From an uncultured Tateyamaria sp. (GTDB lineage: Bacteria; Pseudomonadota; Alphaproteobacteria; Rhodobacterales; Rhodobacteraceae), in NCBI RefSeq assembly GCF_947487805.1, contig NZ_CANKXW010000001.1, forward strand, positions 62,001 to 126,000: a stretch of DNA of 64,000 nucleotides, written 5' to 3'. This document shows, one piece after another, positions 35,892 through 44,832 of this stretch. Each line of letters opens with the position of its first letter. The stretch's first letter is position 1. The notes under the pieces are model-generated. The model did not search any database and was not told the DNA's origin. It worked only from the letters and a program-made list of their open reading frames with translations. The translations under genes were made by a program, and so were the position numbers.

Positions 35892-37425
35892 GTCGCCGCC
35901 CCCACGCATCGCATATCCAAAACAGCCCAAAGGCCAGCACCAACAGCAACAGCGCCGCGCCCGCTGCGGCGTCGGTGCGGTAGCTGCCCATCAGGCGGTA
36001 CATCTGCAAGGGCAGTGTCGCCGTTTCCGCATCGGCAAACAGCGTCAGCACCCCAAGATCCCCCACCGACAGCGCCGCCGCCAGCCCGGCGGCAAACCCC
36101 AATTGCGGCCGGATGCGCGGCAACAGCACGATGCGCCACAGCGCCCAGCCGTGCAGCCCAAGGCCCAGACCCAGCCGCCCGTGATCGGCCAGCACCTGCT
36201 GGATCGCCGGGCGCAGGATCCGCACGGCAAAGGGCAGGGCCATCATCGCATTGACCAGTGCCGTCACAGGCAACGCAAAATCCACCGGTGCCGCAAAGGG
36301 ATAGATCAGGATGAACCACCCAGTCCCGATCATCAGCGGCGATGCAGCGAGGCCCAGCAGCGTCATCGCCTCCGCCCCGCGCCAGGTGCTTTGTGCAACC
36401 CATGCGGCCACGGGCAGGGCCAGCGCCACCAATAGCCCCGTGCTCAGCACCGCCACCCACAGCGATGTCCACGCCGCGTGCCATACCACGCCCGGCATCT
36501 GCCCCAATCCGATCAGGCCGGACCCGGCCACCGCCGCCAGCGGCATGATCAGGAACAGGGCGGCGAGCGTGATCCAACCTGTGTCCAAACCGCGCGCCAG
36601 CACACCGCCTGCATCCCAGCGTTGCACCGGGCGGTCGCGCCCGACACTGGCCAGCACCGGCGGCAGTATCCACACGGCAAGCAACGCGGCACCACCGGCC
36701 ACGGCCAGCTGCACAAGGCTCAGCACCGCCGCCCGGCCAAGGTCGAAATCAAATCGAAACGCCTGATAGATGGCCAGCTCGATCGTCGTGGCCCGCGGCC
36801 CCCCACCCAGTGTGAGCGCCACGGCGAAACTCGTCAGGCAGATCACGAACACCAGCGCAAAGGCCCCCGGCACCACCCGGCACAGCAACGGCCATTCCAG
36901 CGTTCGGAACACGGTCTGCGGCGGCAGGCCCAGCTGCGCGGTCAGGCGGAACTGCTCTGCCGGGATGGTCTGCCACCCTTGCAGGATCAATCGCGTCGCC
37001 AACGGCATGTTGAAAAAGACATGTGCCAGAACCACGCCGGTCAGCCCGTAGATCGACAAAGGCGGCAGGCCCAGCAGCCCCAGCCCCTGACTGGCCCACC
37101 CCGCCCGGCCAAACACGGCCAACAGGCCGAGCACGGCCACAATCACCGGCAAGATGAACGGCGCGCCCAGCAGGGTCACAAGCGCCCCGCGCCCGACGAA
37201 CCTGCGACGGGCCAGCGCGCGGGCCACCGGAATGGCCAGACCGACGCTGAAAAGAGCGGACAGGGTGGCCTGCCACAGCGTGAACCGCAGCACCGACCAG
37301 TCCGCCGCGCCAAAGGTGACGGGCCAGTCGGCCCGCACCGCTACGGCCCCCAGCGCGGCGAGGATCAGCCCAAAGACCGCCCCCGCCGCGACCGGACCGC
37401 TTATTGCGCCAGCGCGTCGCGCCAT
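35878..37425 (-). CDS. thiP: Thiamine ABC transporter permease
   Basis: 515 residues, a fused double permease with about twelve hydrophobic segments, as usual for ThiP and FbpB-type iron/thiamine importers. Two EAA-like loops are visible (IPAEQFRLTAQLGLPPQTVF near residue 155 and the equivalent LADHGRLGLGLGLHGWALW near residue 420). It overlaps thiB by 25 bases and thiQ by 14. TPP riboswitch in front of the operon supports thiamine over iron. Confidence 0.93.
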   Translation of the reverse strand: MARRAGAISGPVAAGAVFGLILAALGAVAVRADWPVTFGAADWSVLRFTLWQATLSALFSVGLAIPVARALARRRFVGRGALVTLLGAPFILPVIVAVLGLLAVFGRAGWASQGLGLLGLPPLSIYGLTGVVLAHVFFNMPLATRLILQGWQTIPAEQFRLTAQLGLPPQTVFRTLEWPLLCRVVPGAFALVFVICLTSFAVALTLGGGPRATTIELAIYQAFRFDFDLGRAAVLSLVQLAVAGGAALLAVWILPPVLASVGRDRPVQRWDAGGVLARGLDTGWITLAALFLIMPLAAVAGSGLIGLGQMPGVVWHAAWTSLWVAVLSTGLLVALALPVAAWVAQSTWRGAEAMTLLGLAASPLMIGTGWFILIYPFAAPVDFALPVTALVNAMMALPFAVRILRPAIQQVLADHGRLGLGLGLHGWALWRIVLLPRIRPQLGFAAGLAAALSVGDLGVLTLFADAETATLPLQMYRLMGSYRTDAAAGAALLLLVLAFGLFWICDAWGRRHAGR

Positions 37426-38378
37426 TCCGCAAGGGCCCCGTCACGGGCCGCCGCCGCGTCTTCGGGCGACAGGAGCAGAGATTTTTCCGGGGTGATCAAC
37501 GTCTCGAACCCGTCGGGCAGGCCGCCCGCAGGCGTCACCGCCGGGTACATCCAGTTGGTCGTCGGAATGATCGACTGGAACGCATCCGACACCATGAAGG
37601 ACAGGAACTGGTCGGCCAGCGCGGGCTGATCGGCATTGGCCAGCTTGCCGGCCACCTCGACCTGCATGTAATGACCCTCGTCAAAGGCGGCGGCGGCCTT
37701 GGACGCGTCCTCTTCGGCGATCAGGTGATAGGCGGGCGACGTGGTATAGGACAGCACCATGTCCGCTTCCCCCTCGAGGAACAGACCATAGCTTTCCGAC
37801 CAGCCCTTGGTCACGGTCAGGACGTTGTCGCTCAGGTCCGACCACACCGATGCGGCGTCATCGCCATAGGCGGCCTTGACCCACATCAAAAGGCCCAGAC
37901 CGGGCGTAGAGGAGCGCGGATCCTGAATGGCGATCTTCAGATCGCTTGCGGCCAGATCCTTGAAGTTCGTTGGCGCGTCCATGTCCGCATTGTGCACGAA
38001 GGCAAAGTACCCCCAGTCATAGGGCGCAAACGTGTCGTCGGTCCATGCCACGGGCAGGGTGTAATCCGCCGTCACGCTGTGCGGCGCAAAAAGGCCAGTG
38101 TCCTTGGCCGCGGCGATCAGGTTGGTGTCGAGGCCCAGCACCACATCCGCCTCGGACCGCGCGCCCTCCAGCTTGATCCGCGCCAAAAGCGCCGCACCGT
38201 CGCCCGCGCCGATCAGTTGCAGATCACAGCCACAGGTTTCCTCGAACGCGGCCTCGACCGCCGGGCCGGGGCCCCAATCGCTGACAAAACTGTCATAGGT
38301 GTACACTTTGAGAACGGGCGTTTCCGCCCAAGCCGCAGTCGCACAGAGCGCCGCAGCAGTCGTCATCAGATACTTCAT
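37401..38378 (-). CDS. thiB: Thiamine-binding periplasmic protein
   Basis: 325 residues. Signal peptide MKYLMTTAAALCATAAWA, then LKVYTYDSFVSDWGPGPAV, the standard ThiB opening. Also DWGYFAFVHN and PRSSTPGLGLLMWV. ATG 38378 follows GGAGGATGC; the in-frame extension to 38429 would run into the TPP riboswitch. First gene of thiBPQ. Confidence 0.94.
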   Translation of the reverse strand: MKYLMTTAAALCATAAWAETPVLKVYTYDSFVSDWGPGPAVEAAFEETCGCDLQLIGAGDGAALLARIKLEGARSEADVVLGLDTNLIAAAKDTGLFAPHSVTADYTLPVAWTDDTFAPYDWGYFAFVHNADMDAPTNFKDLAASDLKIAIQDPRSSTPGLGLLMWVKAAYGDDAASVWSDLSDNVLTVTKGWSESYGLFLEGEADMVLSYTTSPAYHLIAEEDASKAAAAFDEGHYMQVEVAGKLANADQPALADQFLSFMVSDAFQSIIPTTNWMYPAVTPAGGLPDGFETLITPEKSLLLSPEDAAAARDGALAEWRDALAQ

Positions 38379-38430
38379 CGCATCCTCCATCAAGAGAGGC
38401 GGCGGGATAAGGGTATTGGGATGATCCAAA

Positions 38431-38512
38431 CCTTCCCTCCGCCGGTGTTAACCGGTTCAGGTTCTACGGGTTCGCATCATTGCATCTCAGCCTGTCAGGG
38501 CACCCCGAGGTG
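38431..38512 (-). ncRNA. TPP riboswitch (THI element) controlling thiBPQ
   Basis: On the minus strand the conserved parts read GGGGTGCCC, GGCTGAGATG, GCGAACCCGTAGAACCTGA and CCGGTTAACACCGGCGGAGG. The element ends about 50 bases above the thiB start. Under high thiamine pyrophosphate it should shut off the transporter. Confidence 0.96.
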
Positions 38513-38611
38513 CGGCAATAGCTAGGCGGGCCGCACCCCAAGGGCAAGCACAAATCGCCTTGAGCCGAAAACGCCGCACGGCTAGACGGGTGCGGCAAGC
38601 AGGAGCCGCAC

Positions 38612-39712
38612 ATGTCGATCAACAGTTTTGGCCATCTTTTCCGCGTCACCACTTGGGGCGAAAGCCACGGGCCCGCCCTGGGCGCGACGGTCGACGGCTG
38701 CCCCCCCGGCGTCGCGATTGACGAAGCCATGATCCAGCAGTGGCTCGACAAGCGCAAACCGGGCCAGAACAAGTACACCACCCAGCGGCGCGAAGCGGAC
38801 GAGGTGCGGATCCTCTCCGGCGTGTTCGAAGGGGTGACAACCGGCACGCCCGTTCAGTTGATGATCGAAAACACCGATCAGCGGTCCAAGGATTACGGCG
38901 ACATCGCCGAGAAATTCCGCCCCGGCCACGCCGACATCACCTATTGGCAGAAATACGGCATTCGCGATTATCGCGGCGGCGGGCGGTCTTCGGCCCGCGA
39001 AACGGCGGCCCGCGTGGCGGCGGGTGGTCTGGCCCGCGCGGCACTGGCCAAGCTGGCTCCGGGGGTCGAGATCAAGGGCTACATGACCCGCATGGGCACG
39101 CACGAGATTGACCGTGACCAATTCGACTGGGACCAGATCGACCAGAACCCGTTCTGGGTGCCCGATGCCAACGCCGCCACCACATGGGCGGATTACCTCG
39201 ACCGGCTGCGCAAATCCGGCAGCAGCGTCGGCGCGGTGATCGAAGTCGTCGCGCGCGGCGTGCCTGCGGGCCTCGGCGCGCCGGTCTATGGCAAGCTCGA
39301 CACCGATCTGGCGGCGGGCATGATGTCCATCAACGCCGTCAAGGGCGTCGAGATCGGCGAAGGCATGTCTGCGGCCATGCTCACGGGCGAGCTGAACGCG
39401 GACGAGATCAGCATGGGACCGGATGGCCCCGAATATTCCTCGAACCACGCGGGCGGCATCCTTGGCGGTATCTCCACCGGGCAGGACATCGTCGTGCGGT
39501 TCGCGGTCAAACCGACCTCGAGCATTCTGCAAACCCGAAAGACGATCACCAAATCCGGCGCGGCCGCGGAAATCATCACCAAGGGGCGGCACGATCCTTG
39601 CGTCGGCATCCGCGCGGTGCCGGTGGGCGAGGCGATGATGGCCTGCGTGATCCTCGACCATCTGCTGCTGGATCGTGGGCAAACGGGCGGCGTGCGCGGC
39701 CCGATCGGCTAG
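38612..39712 (+). CDS. aroC: Chorismate synthase
   Basis: 366 residues; converts EPSP to chorismate, FMN-dependent, last step of the shikimate pathway. The three family signatures are seen: [18 protein letters not shown] near residue 17, [18 protein letters not shown] near 126, and [17 protein letters not shown] near 328. The stop codon shares the palindrome CTAG with the stop of the convergent TetR gene. Confidence 0.97.
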   Translation: MSINSFGHLFRVTTWGESHGPALGATVDGCPPGVAIDEAMIQQWLDKRKPGQNKYTTQRREADEVRILSGVFEGVTTGTPVQLMIENTDQRSKDYGDIAEKFRPGHADITYWQKYGIRDYRGGGRSSARETAARVAAGGLARAALAKLAPGVEIKGYMTRMGTHEIDRDQFDWDQIDQNPFWVPDANAATTWADYLDRLRKSGSSVGAVIEVVARGVPAGLGAPVYGKLDTDLAAGMMSINAVKGVEIGEGMSAAMLTGELNADEISMGPDGPEYSSNHAGGILGGISTGQDIVVRFAVKPTSSILQTRKTITKSGAAAEIITKGRHDPCVGIRAVPVGEAMMACVILDHLLLDRGQTGGVRGPIG

Positions 39713-40290
39713 GCCAGCATCACACCTACGGACCGCACCGCATTGCGCAATGTCTCCGTGTCGATCCGGGCCCGCGCCATGGTGCGCAGGCCCATATATT
39801 GCGCGACCAGCATGTCGGCCAAGGCCCGGCGCGCGCTGGGTTTCAGATCCGCGTGCTTTGGGGACGCCTGCAACGCCACATCAATGCCGTCACGCATCGC
39901 ACCAAGGCCCCGCGATACCGCTTCGGCGATCTCGTCGTCATAGGTGCTGGGCCCCGCCGCGGCGGTACACAAGAGGCACCCGCGCTGATCGCCTTCGGTC
40001 ACCGCGCGGTAAGAATTCGTGAACATCGCCATGATCCGCTCGGCCCCGTTGGGAATGCCCGGATCGGTCAACAGGTCAACACCCGCGCGCACAGCCTTGC
40101 CTTCGTAGTGATCCAGCACCTTGAGAAACAGCGTCTTCTTGTCGGTGAATGCCTTGTACAGGCTGCCACGCGTCAACCCCATCCCCTCCAGCAGGTCAGG
40201 CAGCGACGCGCCCTCATAGCCATGGGTCCAAAAGACCTGCATCGCCTTTTCCACTGCTTCGTCCGTGTCGAATGTTCTGGGCCGTGCCAT
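39709..40290 (-). CDS. TetR-family transcriptional regulator
   Basis: 193 residues. N-terminal helix-turn-helix around residues 27-47 ([21 protein letters not shown]); C-terminal ligand domain contains [14 protein letters not shown], a feature of the AcuR/NemR-like branch whose cysteines can react with electrophiles. It is divergent from a DM13 protein and an EamA transporter, with inverted copies of a 16-base element in the gap. Confidence 0.88.
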   Translation of the reverse strand: MARPRTFDTDEAVEKAMQVFWTHGYEGASLPDLLEGMGLTRGSLYKAFTDKKTLFLKVLDHYEGKAVRAGVDLLTDPGIPNGAERIMAMFTNSYRAVTEGDQRGCLLCTAAAGPSTYDDEIAEAVSRGLGAMRDGIDVALQASPKHADLKPSARRALADMLVAQYMGLRTMARARIDTETLRNAVRSVGVMLA

Positions 40291-40362
40291 GTCGCTGCTC
40301 CTTTGGTGTCCCTTACATAATCATAGGGAACCAAATAGTCCAGAACTCACGAATCTGTGTAT

Positions 40363-40416
40363 TGTACCAATGAGTTCCCCAAGTTATCTATCGATTATTC
40401 GGAACCAATCGGTACA
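40363..40416. promoter_or_regulatory. Inverted operator pair between the TetR gene and the DM13 gene
   Basis: TGTACCAATGAGTTCC at 40363-40378 and GGAACCAATCGGTACA at 40401-40416 are imperfect reverse complements (13 of 16). A further GGAACCAAATAGTCC lies at 40327-40341. Spacing of 38 bases between repeat centres is near whole helical turns. Binding by the adjacent TetR protein is inferred. Confidence 0.5.
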
Positions 40417-40431
40417 CAAAGGACTGCCCAA

Positions 40432-40830
40432 ATGCTCAAGACCCTCAAATCCCTCGCCGCCATTGCCCTCGCCGCGCTTGTCGCCATTGCACCCCTGCCT
40501 GCTGCCGCAGCCGATCCCGTTGCCTCCGGCACATTCACCGGCGCATCCGACCACATCACCACCGGTGGTGTCGAGATCATCAAGAACGACGACGGCAGCC
40601 ACACCATCGTCCTCGCCGCAGATTTCAGCCTCGACGGCGCGCCCGACCCGCGCGTCGGTCTGGGCAAGAACGGTTTCTATGACGGCAACACCGACGCAGG
40701 CGTTCTCGGCAACCTGACCGGCGCGCAATCCTTTGTCGTGCCCGCGGGCGTCGATGTGTCTGCCTTCAACGAAGTCTACATCTGGTGCGAAAAGTTCAGT
40801 GTCCCGCTCGGGGTCGCAAAACTGAACTGA
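40432..40830 (+). CDS. Exported DM13-domain protein
   Basis: 132 residues. Signal peptide (LKTLKSLAAIALAALVAIAP, cleavage near AAA at 25), then one DM13 domain: GTFTGASDHITTGGVEIIK, VVLAADFSLDGAPDPRVGL-like strand, and the conserved cysteine in VYIWCEKFSVPLG. DM13 is a predicted extracytoplasmic redox or adhesion domain with one near-invariant Cys. ATG 40432 chosen for the signal peptide; the frame is open to 40357. Divergent from the TetR gene; an EamA transporter follows 42 bases later and may share the transcript. Confidence 0.85.
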   Translation: MLKTLKSLAAIALAALVAIAPLPAAAADPVASGTFTGASDHITTGGVEIIKNDDGSHTIVLAADFSLDGAPDPRVGLGKNGFYDGNTDAGVLGNLTGAQSFVVPAGVDVSAFNEVYIWCEKFSVPLGVAKLN

Positions 40831-40872
40831 CCGCTTGCCAAACCACTCACGAAGCGACAAGGCTCGGGGGAC

Positions 40873-41814
40873 ATGAAAGCGCCCTCGACCCAAAACAGAC
40901 CCGGCACCGCCATCAGCCTCAAGCTGTTGGCGGTGTTTTTGTTCATGGTGATGGCCGCGATGATCAAGGCCGCCACACAGAACGTGCCCGCCGGTCAGGC
41001 GGTGTTCTTCCGGTCGTTCTTTGCCATGCCGATCATCCTCGCCTGGATCTGGCAGCGGGGCGAAATGCGCGAGGCCCTCGTGCCGGTGAACCTGACGGGC
41101 CACATCTGGCGCGGGCTGTTCGGAACGTCGGCCATGGCGCTCACCTTTGGCGGGCTGGCCCTGCTGCCACTGCCCGAGGTGACGGCCATCGGCTACGCCA
41201 CGCCGATCTTCACCGTGATCCTCGCGGCCCTCATGCTGGGCGAACGCGTGCGCATCTTTCGTATCACCGCCGTTGGCCTTGGCCTTGTCGGGGTGATGAT
41301 CGTCCTCTGGCCGCGCCTCTCCATCGGTACGGATGCCCTCAGCACGGCCGCAGGGCTCGGTGCGGTCATGGTGCTGGGCGCGTCGCTCTTGCGCGCAGTG
41401 GTCCAGATCCACATCCGCACACTGGTCAAGACCGAACACACCGCCGCCATCGTCTTCTATTTCTCGCTGACCGCGACCGTCCTCAGCCTGATCAGCATCC
41501 CCTTTGGCTGGGTCGTGCCCTCCACTTTGGATGCGGGCCTGCTGATCGGTGCCGGGTTGGTGGGCGGTGTGGCGCAGATCCTCGTCACGGCCAGCTACCG
41601 CTTTGGCGCGGCTTCCATGCTGGCCCCGTTCGACTACGCTTCGCTGATCTTTGCCGCGCTGATCGGCTACGTGATCTTTGCCGAACTGCCCACGACACCC
41701 ACAGTGATCGGCGCGTCACTGGTGGTGCTGGGCGGCGTCCTCATCATCTGGCGCGAACGCCAGCTGGGCGGTGGCCGCAACCGCGCGCGGGCCGTGACCG
41801 ATCCCAAGGGCTAA
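40873..41814 (+). CDS. EamA/DMT-family transporter
   Basis: 313 residues, ten predicted membrane segments in two EamA repeats (AVFLFMVMAAMIKAATQNVP at residue 17; second repeat from about residue 160). Drug/metabolite transporters export amino acids, metabolites or act as S-adenosylmethionine importers; substrate cannot be told. Preceded by GGGGGAC. May be coregulated with the DM13 gene through the TetR protein. Confidence 0.85.
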   Translation: MKAPSTQNRPGTAISLKLLAVFLFMVMAAMIKAATQNVPAGQAVFFRSFFAMPIILAWIWQRGEMREALVPVNLTGHIWRGLFGTSAMALTFGGLALLPLPEVTAIGYATPIFTVILAALMLGERVRIFRITAVGLGLVGVMIVLWPRLSIGTDALSTAAGLGAVMVLGASLLRAVVQIHIRTLVKTEHTAAIVFYFSLTATVLSLISIPFGWVVPSTLDAGLLIGAGLVGGVAQILVTASYRFGAASMLAPFDYASLIFAALIGYVIFAELPTTPTVIGASLVVLGGVLIIWRERQLGGGRNRARAVTDPKG

Positions 41815-42028
41815 AACTGCGAAATTAAATTTTCTAGTTGTCAGCACTATATTTTGGTGCGTTCTTTTTTCGTTCTCACCGATTGTGGGCAAATCTATTT
41901 CGTTAAAGGAAAATGTTAAGGCTTGTCAATGGCCTGAATGAAAATTTTGTTGTCGTTTGCGGTAACATGTGTAAATCTTCTTTTCAATATGATGTAGCTG
42001 CCCACTATATTGATCGGGGGATCAACCA

Positions 42029-42160
42029 ATGAAGGAAGAATGCCCAGTCTGCCGCCTGCGCCGTGAGCAAAGAGAAAACAATGTGATGCTGCTGACCGCC
42101 CTTGCGGCAGTCGCCACGACAATTGGCGTCGTGGTCGCTTTGATCAACCAGCTAAGTTGA
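42029..42160 (+). CDS. 43-residue membrane microprotein with N-terminal CxxC
   Basis: Begins MKEECPVCRLRREQRENN and continues as a single hydrophobic segment at residues 19-40 (MLLTALAAVATTIGVVVALI) ending NQLS. GGGGGATCAACC precedes the ATG. It ends 7 bases before the next gene, so the two are probably cotranscribed. The 214 bases upstream (41815-42028) are AT-rich compared with the neighbourhood and hold no other gene. I do not recognise a family. The CPVCR motif could bind a metal or form a disulfide; basic residues next to it favour a cytoplasmic N-terminus. Confidence 0.6.
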   Translation: MKEECPVCRLRREQRENNVMLLTALAAVATTIGVVVALINQLS

Positions 42161-42167
42161 GGTCCAA

Positions 42168-42950
42168 ATGACACCCTCAATCAACAACGCACCCCAGCAC
42201 GCTGAGGCAAAAGCGACGCGGTTCATTGATATCGTCGCCGCCTATGGCAAAGATCGAAAGATGACACAGCGCTCTATCGCGGTTGAGTTGGGGTGCAGTC
42301 CATCAACGCTGTCCTTGGTGGGCAGCGGCGCGCGCAAATTGTCTGACGCGATGGCGACAAAGCTGTCTTTGTTGTTCGGCGGGAGCCCCGACAACTGGAA
42401 GGATATTCATCGTCAGACGCAATCCGGCAGCAAGCACCCCGTTGCCTATTTTCGCGCGATCCTGAATGAATACTCAACGCTCGAGGACCTGCCCGGCGCG
42501 CGGGTCAGACGGTTGCGCCGCGAGCATATCCTTGAGTTCATGCAGGCCAGCCCAAATAGCGGGCTCCAACGCGAAACGCTGTCAATAGACGGCTTTGCCG
42601 AAGAACGCCTGAGGGTGACCAGCTATGACACAGCATTCGGGTCTTTTTTCAGTGAGGACACGGGAAAGGACGAAGAGATCAACGGAACGTTCGTCATCCC
42701 GGCAGGTCGGAGCATTTTGATGACGACTAAAGAGGCCGTAACCATGCCAATGTGGATGGAAGCCGATGTGCACCCCGCAACGAGCCTTGCGCGAAAGCAC
42801 TTGATCGTGTCCGGAGGCCCGATCATTGACCCCGGATTTGACGATTTCTTGGTGGCGTCTGTCTTCAACCCAACGCGGGATCCGATCGAGGTTAACTCGA
42901 ATGATACGTTCCTGACCTTGCGGTTTTGGCTGCACGAGCTGGATCGCTAA
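42168..42950 (+). CDS. HigA-like HTH protein fused to a degenerate dCTP deaminase/dUTPase-like domain
   Basis: 260 residues. Residues 32-82 form a HigA/XRE-type helix-turn-helix (SIAVELGCSPSTLSLVGSG, then LSLLFGGSPDNWKDI). Residues 172-258 align by eye with the core of dCTP deaminase: IPAGRSILMTTKEAVTMP, ATSLARKHLIVSGG, IIDPGFDDFLVASVFNP, and NDTFLTLRFWLHEL. In the enzyme the nucleotide-binding RSS(x)xR reads ATSLAR here and the catalytic Glu of LEFYN reads Ser, so activity is unlikely. A nucleotide-sensing regulator is the simplest idea. Probably cotranscribed with the 43-residue membrane protein upstream. Confidence 0.75.
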   Translation: MTPSINNAPQHAEAKATRFIDIVAAYGKDRKMTQRSIAVELGCSPSTLSLVGSGARKLSDAMATKLSLLFGGSPDNWKDIHRQTQSGSKHPVAYFRAILNEYSTLEDLPGARVRRLRREHILEFMQASPNSGLQRETLSIDGFAEERLRVTSYDTAFGSFFSEDTGKDEEINGTFVIPAGRSILMTTKEAVTMPMWMEADVHPATSLARKHLIVSGGPIIDPGFDDFLVASVFNPTRDPIEVNSNDTFLTLRFWLHELDR

Positions 42951-42956
42951 CAGCAA

Positions 42957-43298
42957 TCAGGGCTTGTGACAGGCGGACGCCTCGATCACCAGACCGTCCG
43001 GGCCAAAGCGCAAGGTCTCAGCCGCCAGCACATCGCGCTGGTTGCGATAGGTGATCACCAGCATCCCATGCCCATGCAACACGTCCACCACGACAAAGGA
43101 CAGATCCGGCTGCCCCTCCAGCGCGCGTGCCCAATAGGTGCGCAGCGCCGCCTTGCCGCGCAGCTCTCCTGTCCCCACAAGCCGCATCGCCTTGTGCGAA
43201 CGGAACACGATGTCTTCGCTGTAATGTGCCAGAATGCGGTCAAGGTCATGGGAGTTCCAGCCGGCCTCCCACGCCTCTGCAAAGGCCTCGAAATCCAA
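42957..43298 (-). CDS. SnoaL-like (NTF2-fold) protein
   Basis: 113 residues starting MDFEAFAEAWEAGWNSHDLDRILAHY, the standard opening of SnoaL-like polyketide-cyclase-fold proteins; the ending SACHKP fits too. Such small alpha+beta barrels bind diverse ligands and no catalytic claim can be made. It begins 3 bases after the ilvE stop on the same strand and converges with the HTH gene, 6 bases apart. Function unknown. Confidence 0.8.
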   Translation of the reverse strand: MDFEAFAEAWEAGWNSHDLDRILAHYSEDIVFRSHKAMRLVGTGELRGKAALRTYWARALEGQPDLSFVVVDVLHGHGMLVITYRNQRDVLAAETLRFGPDGLVIEASACHKP

Positions 43299-43301
43299 GG
43301 C

Positions 43302-44168
43302 TTATTCCCGGACGAGCTTTTCGTACCCTTCGGCGATGTCCCGCGCGATGGCCCCGACCTCAAAGTTGAAGTCGGCGATCTGCCCTACCGGCGTCACCTC
43401 GGCGGCGGTGCCGGTCAGCCAGCACTGCTCGAACCCTTCGAGTTCCTCGGGCATAATCACCCGCTCGTGCACCTTGATCTGGCGATCTTCGAGCATGCCG
43501 ATGACCGTCTGGCGCGTCAGACCGTTCAGGAACACATCGGCCTTGGGCGTGTGCACCTCACCATCCTTGACGAAAAAGATGTTGGCACCGGTGCATTCGG
43601 CCACGTATCCACGGTAATCCATGAACAGCGCGTCCGAACAGCCCTTGGCCTCGGCGGCATGCTTTGATGTGGTGCAGATCATGTAAAGACCAGCGGCCTT
43701 GGCGTGCACCGGGATCGTCTCGGGGCTGGGGCGCTTCCATTTGGCGATGTCGATCTTGGCGCCCTTGAACTTGGCGTCGCCGTAATAGCTGCCCCATTCC
43801 CACGCCGCGATGGCCAGATGGACGGGGTTGCGCGCGGATGCGACACCCATGTCCTCGCCCGCACCGCGCCATGCCACCGCCCGCACATACGCATCCGTCA
43901 GGCCATTGGCGGTCAGCACCTGCTGCTTGGCCGCCTCGATCTCGTCCACCGTATAGGGGATCTGGAAATCCAGCTCTCCCGCGGAAAAGTGCAGCCGTTC
44001 CGAATGCTTTCGGCTCAGGAAAATCTTCCCGTTATAGGCCCGCTCGCCCTCGAACACCGACGACGCATAGTGCATGGCATGGCTCAGGACGTGGACATTG
44101 GCACTGCGCCAGTCGACCATCTGGCCGTCCATCCAGATTTTCCCATCACGATCATCATAGCCAGCCAT
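43302..44168 (-). CDS. ilvE: Branched-chain amino acid aminotransferase
   Basis: 288 residues, PLP-dependent fold type IV. Features are HYASSVFEGERAYNGKIFL, AWRGAGEDMGV, and the family signature YVAECTGANIFFVKDGEVHTPK followed by LNGLTRQTVIGMLED. Moves amino groups between glutamate and branched-chain keto acids. ATG 44168 is preceded by GGAGGACGCC; ATG 44180 is in frame but weaker. A good sigma-70-type promoter lies at 44240-44268. Confidence 0.93.
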   Translation of the reverse strand: MAGYDDRDGKIWMDGQMVDWRSANVHVLSHAMHYASSVFEGERAYNGKIFLSRKHSERLHFSAGELDFQIPYTVDEIEAAKQQVLTANGLTDAYVRAVAWRGAGEDMGVASARNPVHLAIAAWEWGSYYGDAKFKGAKIDIAKWKRPSPETIPVHAKAAGLYMICTTSKHAAEAKGCSDALFMDYRGYVAECTGANIFFVKDGEVHTPKADVFLNGLTRQTVIGMLEDRQIKVHERVIMPEELEGFEQCWLTGTAAEVTPVGQIADFNFEVGAIARDIAEGYEKLVRE

Positions 44169-44239
44169 GGCGTCCTCCATTTTGCATTTGTTGCGCTGAT
44201 AAGTCCGAAACGGTCATAAAGTTGCGCAAAACCTGCGAT

Positions 44240-44268
44240 TCGATATCGCTTCGCTCTTGGAATGTCAA
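44240..44268 (-). promoter_or_regulatory. Sigma-70-type promoter for ilvE
   Basis: On the minus strand TTGACA (44263-44268) and TATCGA (44240-44245) are 17 bases apart, about 70 bases above the ilvE start. Confidence 0.6.
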
Positions 44269-44279
44269 CAAGGCTGACA
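44263..44279. promoter_or_regulatory. Palindrome TGTCA-N7-TGACA, possible MarR/PetP operator
   Basis: The dyad overlaps the -35 box of the ilvE promoter and lies about 40 bases above the MarR-type gene. A MarR protein binding here could repress both genes; this is inferred. Confidence 0.4.
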
Positions 44280-44319
44280 TAAACTGACGGCAAAACACGA
44301 CACAAAGGACAGGGACAGC

Positions 44320-44832
44320 ATGGCCGACGGACGCCCGAGTGCCGCGATCAGCGGGGAAAACCTGCTGTTCTTGACGGACGAACAATTGCGGCAGGGGATC
44401 GAGGCGATGTTCTTTGCCTATCGCGGCTTTACCGCCGATCCCGATCGCATCCTGTCGGATCTGGCCTATGGGCGAGCGCATCACCGCGCGATCCACTTTA
44501 TCAACCGGGCGCCGGGCACAACCGTGAATAACCTGCTCAACATCCTCGGCGTGACCAAACAATCGCTCAACCGCGTGCTGCGTACCCTGATCGCCGACGG
44601 TCTGGTGCAAAGCCGGGTGGGACAGTCTGACAAGCGCGAACGCCACTTGTTCCTGACCGACGAGGGCCGCGCGCTCGAAGGGCGGCTGTCGGATGCCCAA
44701 CGGGCCCGTATGCGCACCGCCTTCCGCGACGCAGGTCCCGAGGCTGTGGCAGGGTTCCGCACGGTGCTCGAGGCGATGATGGACACAGAGATGCGCCGCA
44801 CCTACACAAGACTGAAGGAAAGCGGGGCGTGA
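44320..44832 (+). CDS. petP: MarR-family regulator (PetP-like)
   Basis: 170 residues with a winged helix: TVNNLLNILGVTKQSLNRVLRTL as the recognition part near residues 65-90 and the wing QSDKRERHLFLTDEG near 105-120. It overlaps the following response-regulator gene by one base (TGATG). The MarR plus OmpR-type pair matches petP-petR of Rhodobacter capsulatus, where petR is essential and the pair lies next to petABC; here the bc1 genes are 11 kb away. Confidence 0.85.
   Translation: MADGRPSAAISGENLLFLTDEQLRQGIEAMFFAYRGFTADPDRILSDLAYGRAHHRAIHFINRAPGTTVNNLLNILGVTKQSLNRVLRTLIADGLVQSRVGQSDKRERHLFLTDEGRALEGRLSDAQRARMRTAFRDAGPEAVAGFRTVLEAMMDTEMRRTYTRLKESGA

Noticed and set aside
42168-42950. Active dCTP deaminase or HigBA toxin-antitoxin pair
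   Set aside because: The catalytic Glu and RSS motif are not conserved, and no HigB-like toxin gene is adjacent; the 43-residue neighbour is a membrane protein.
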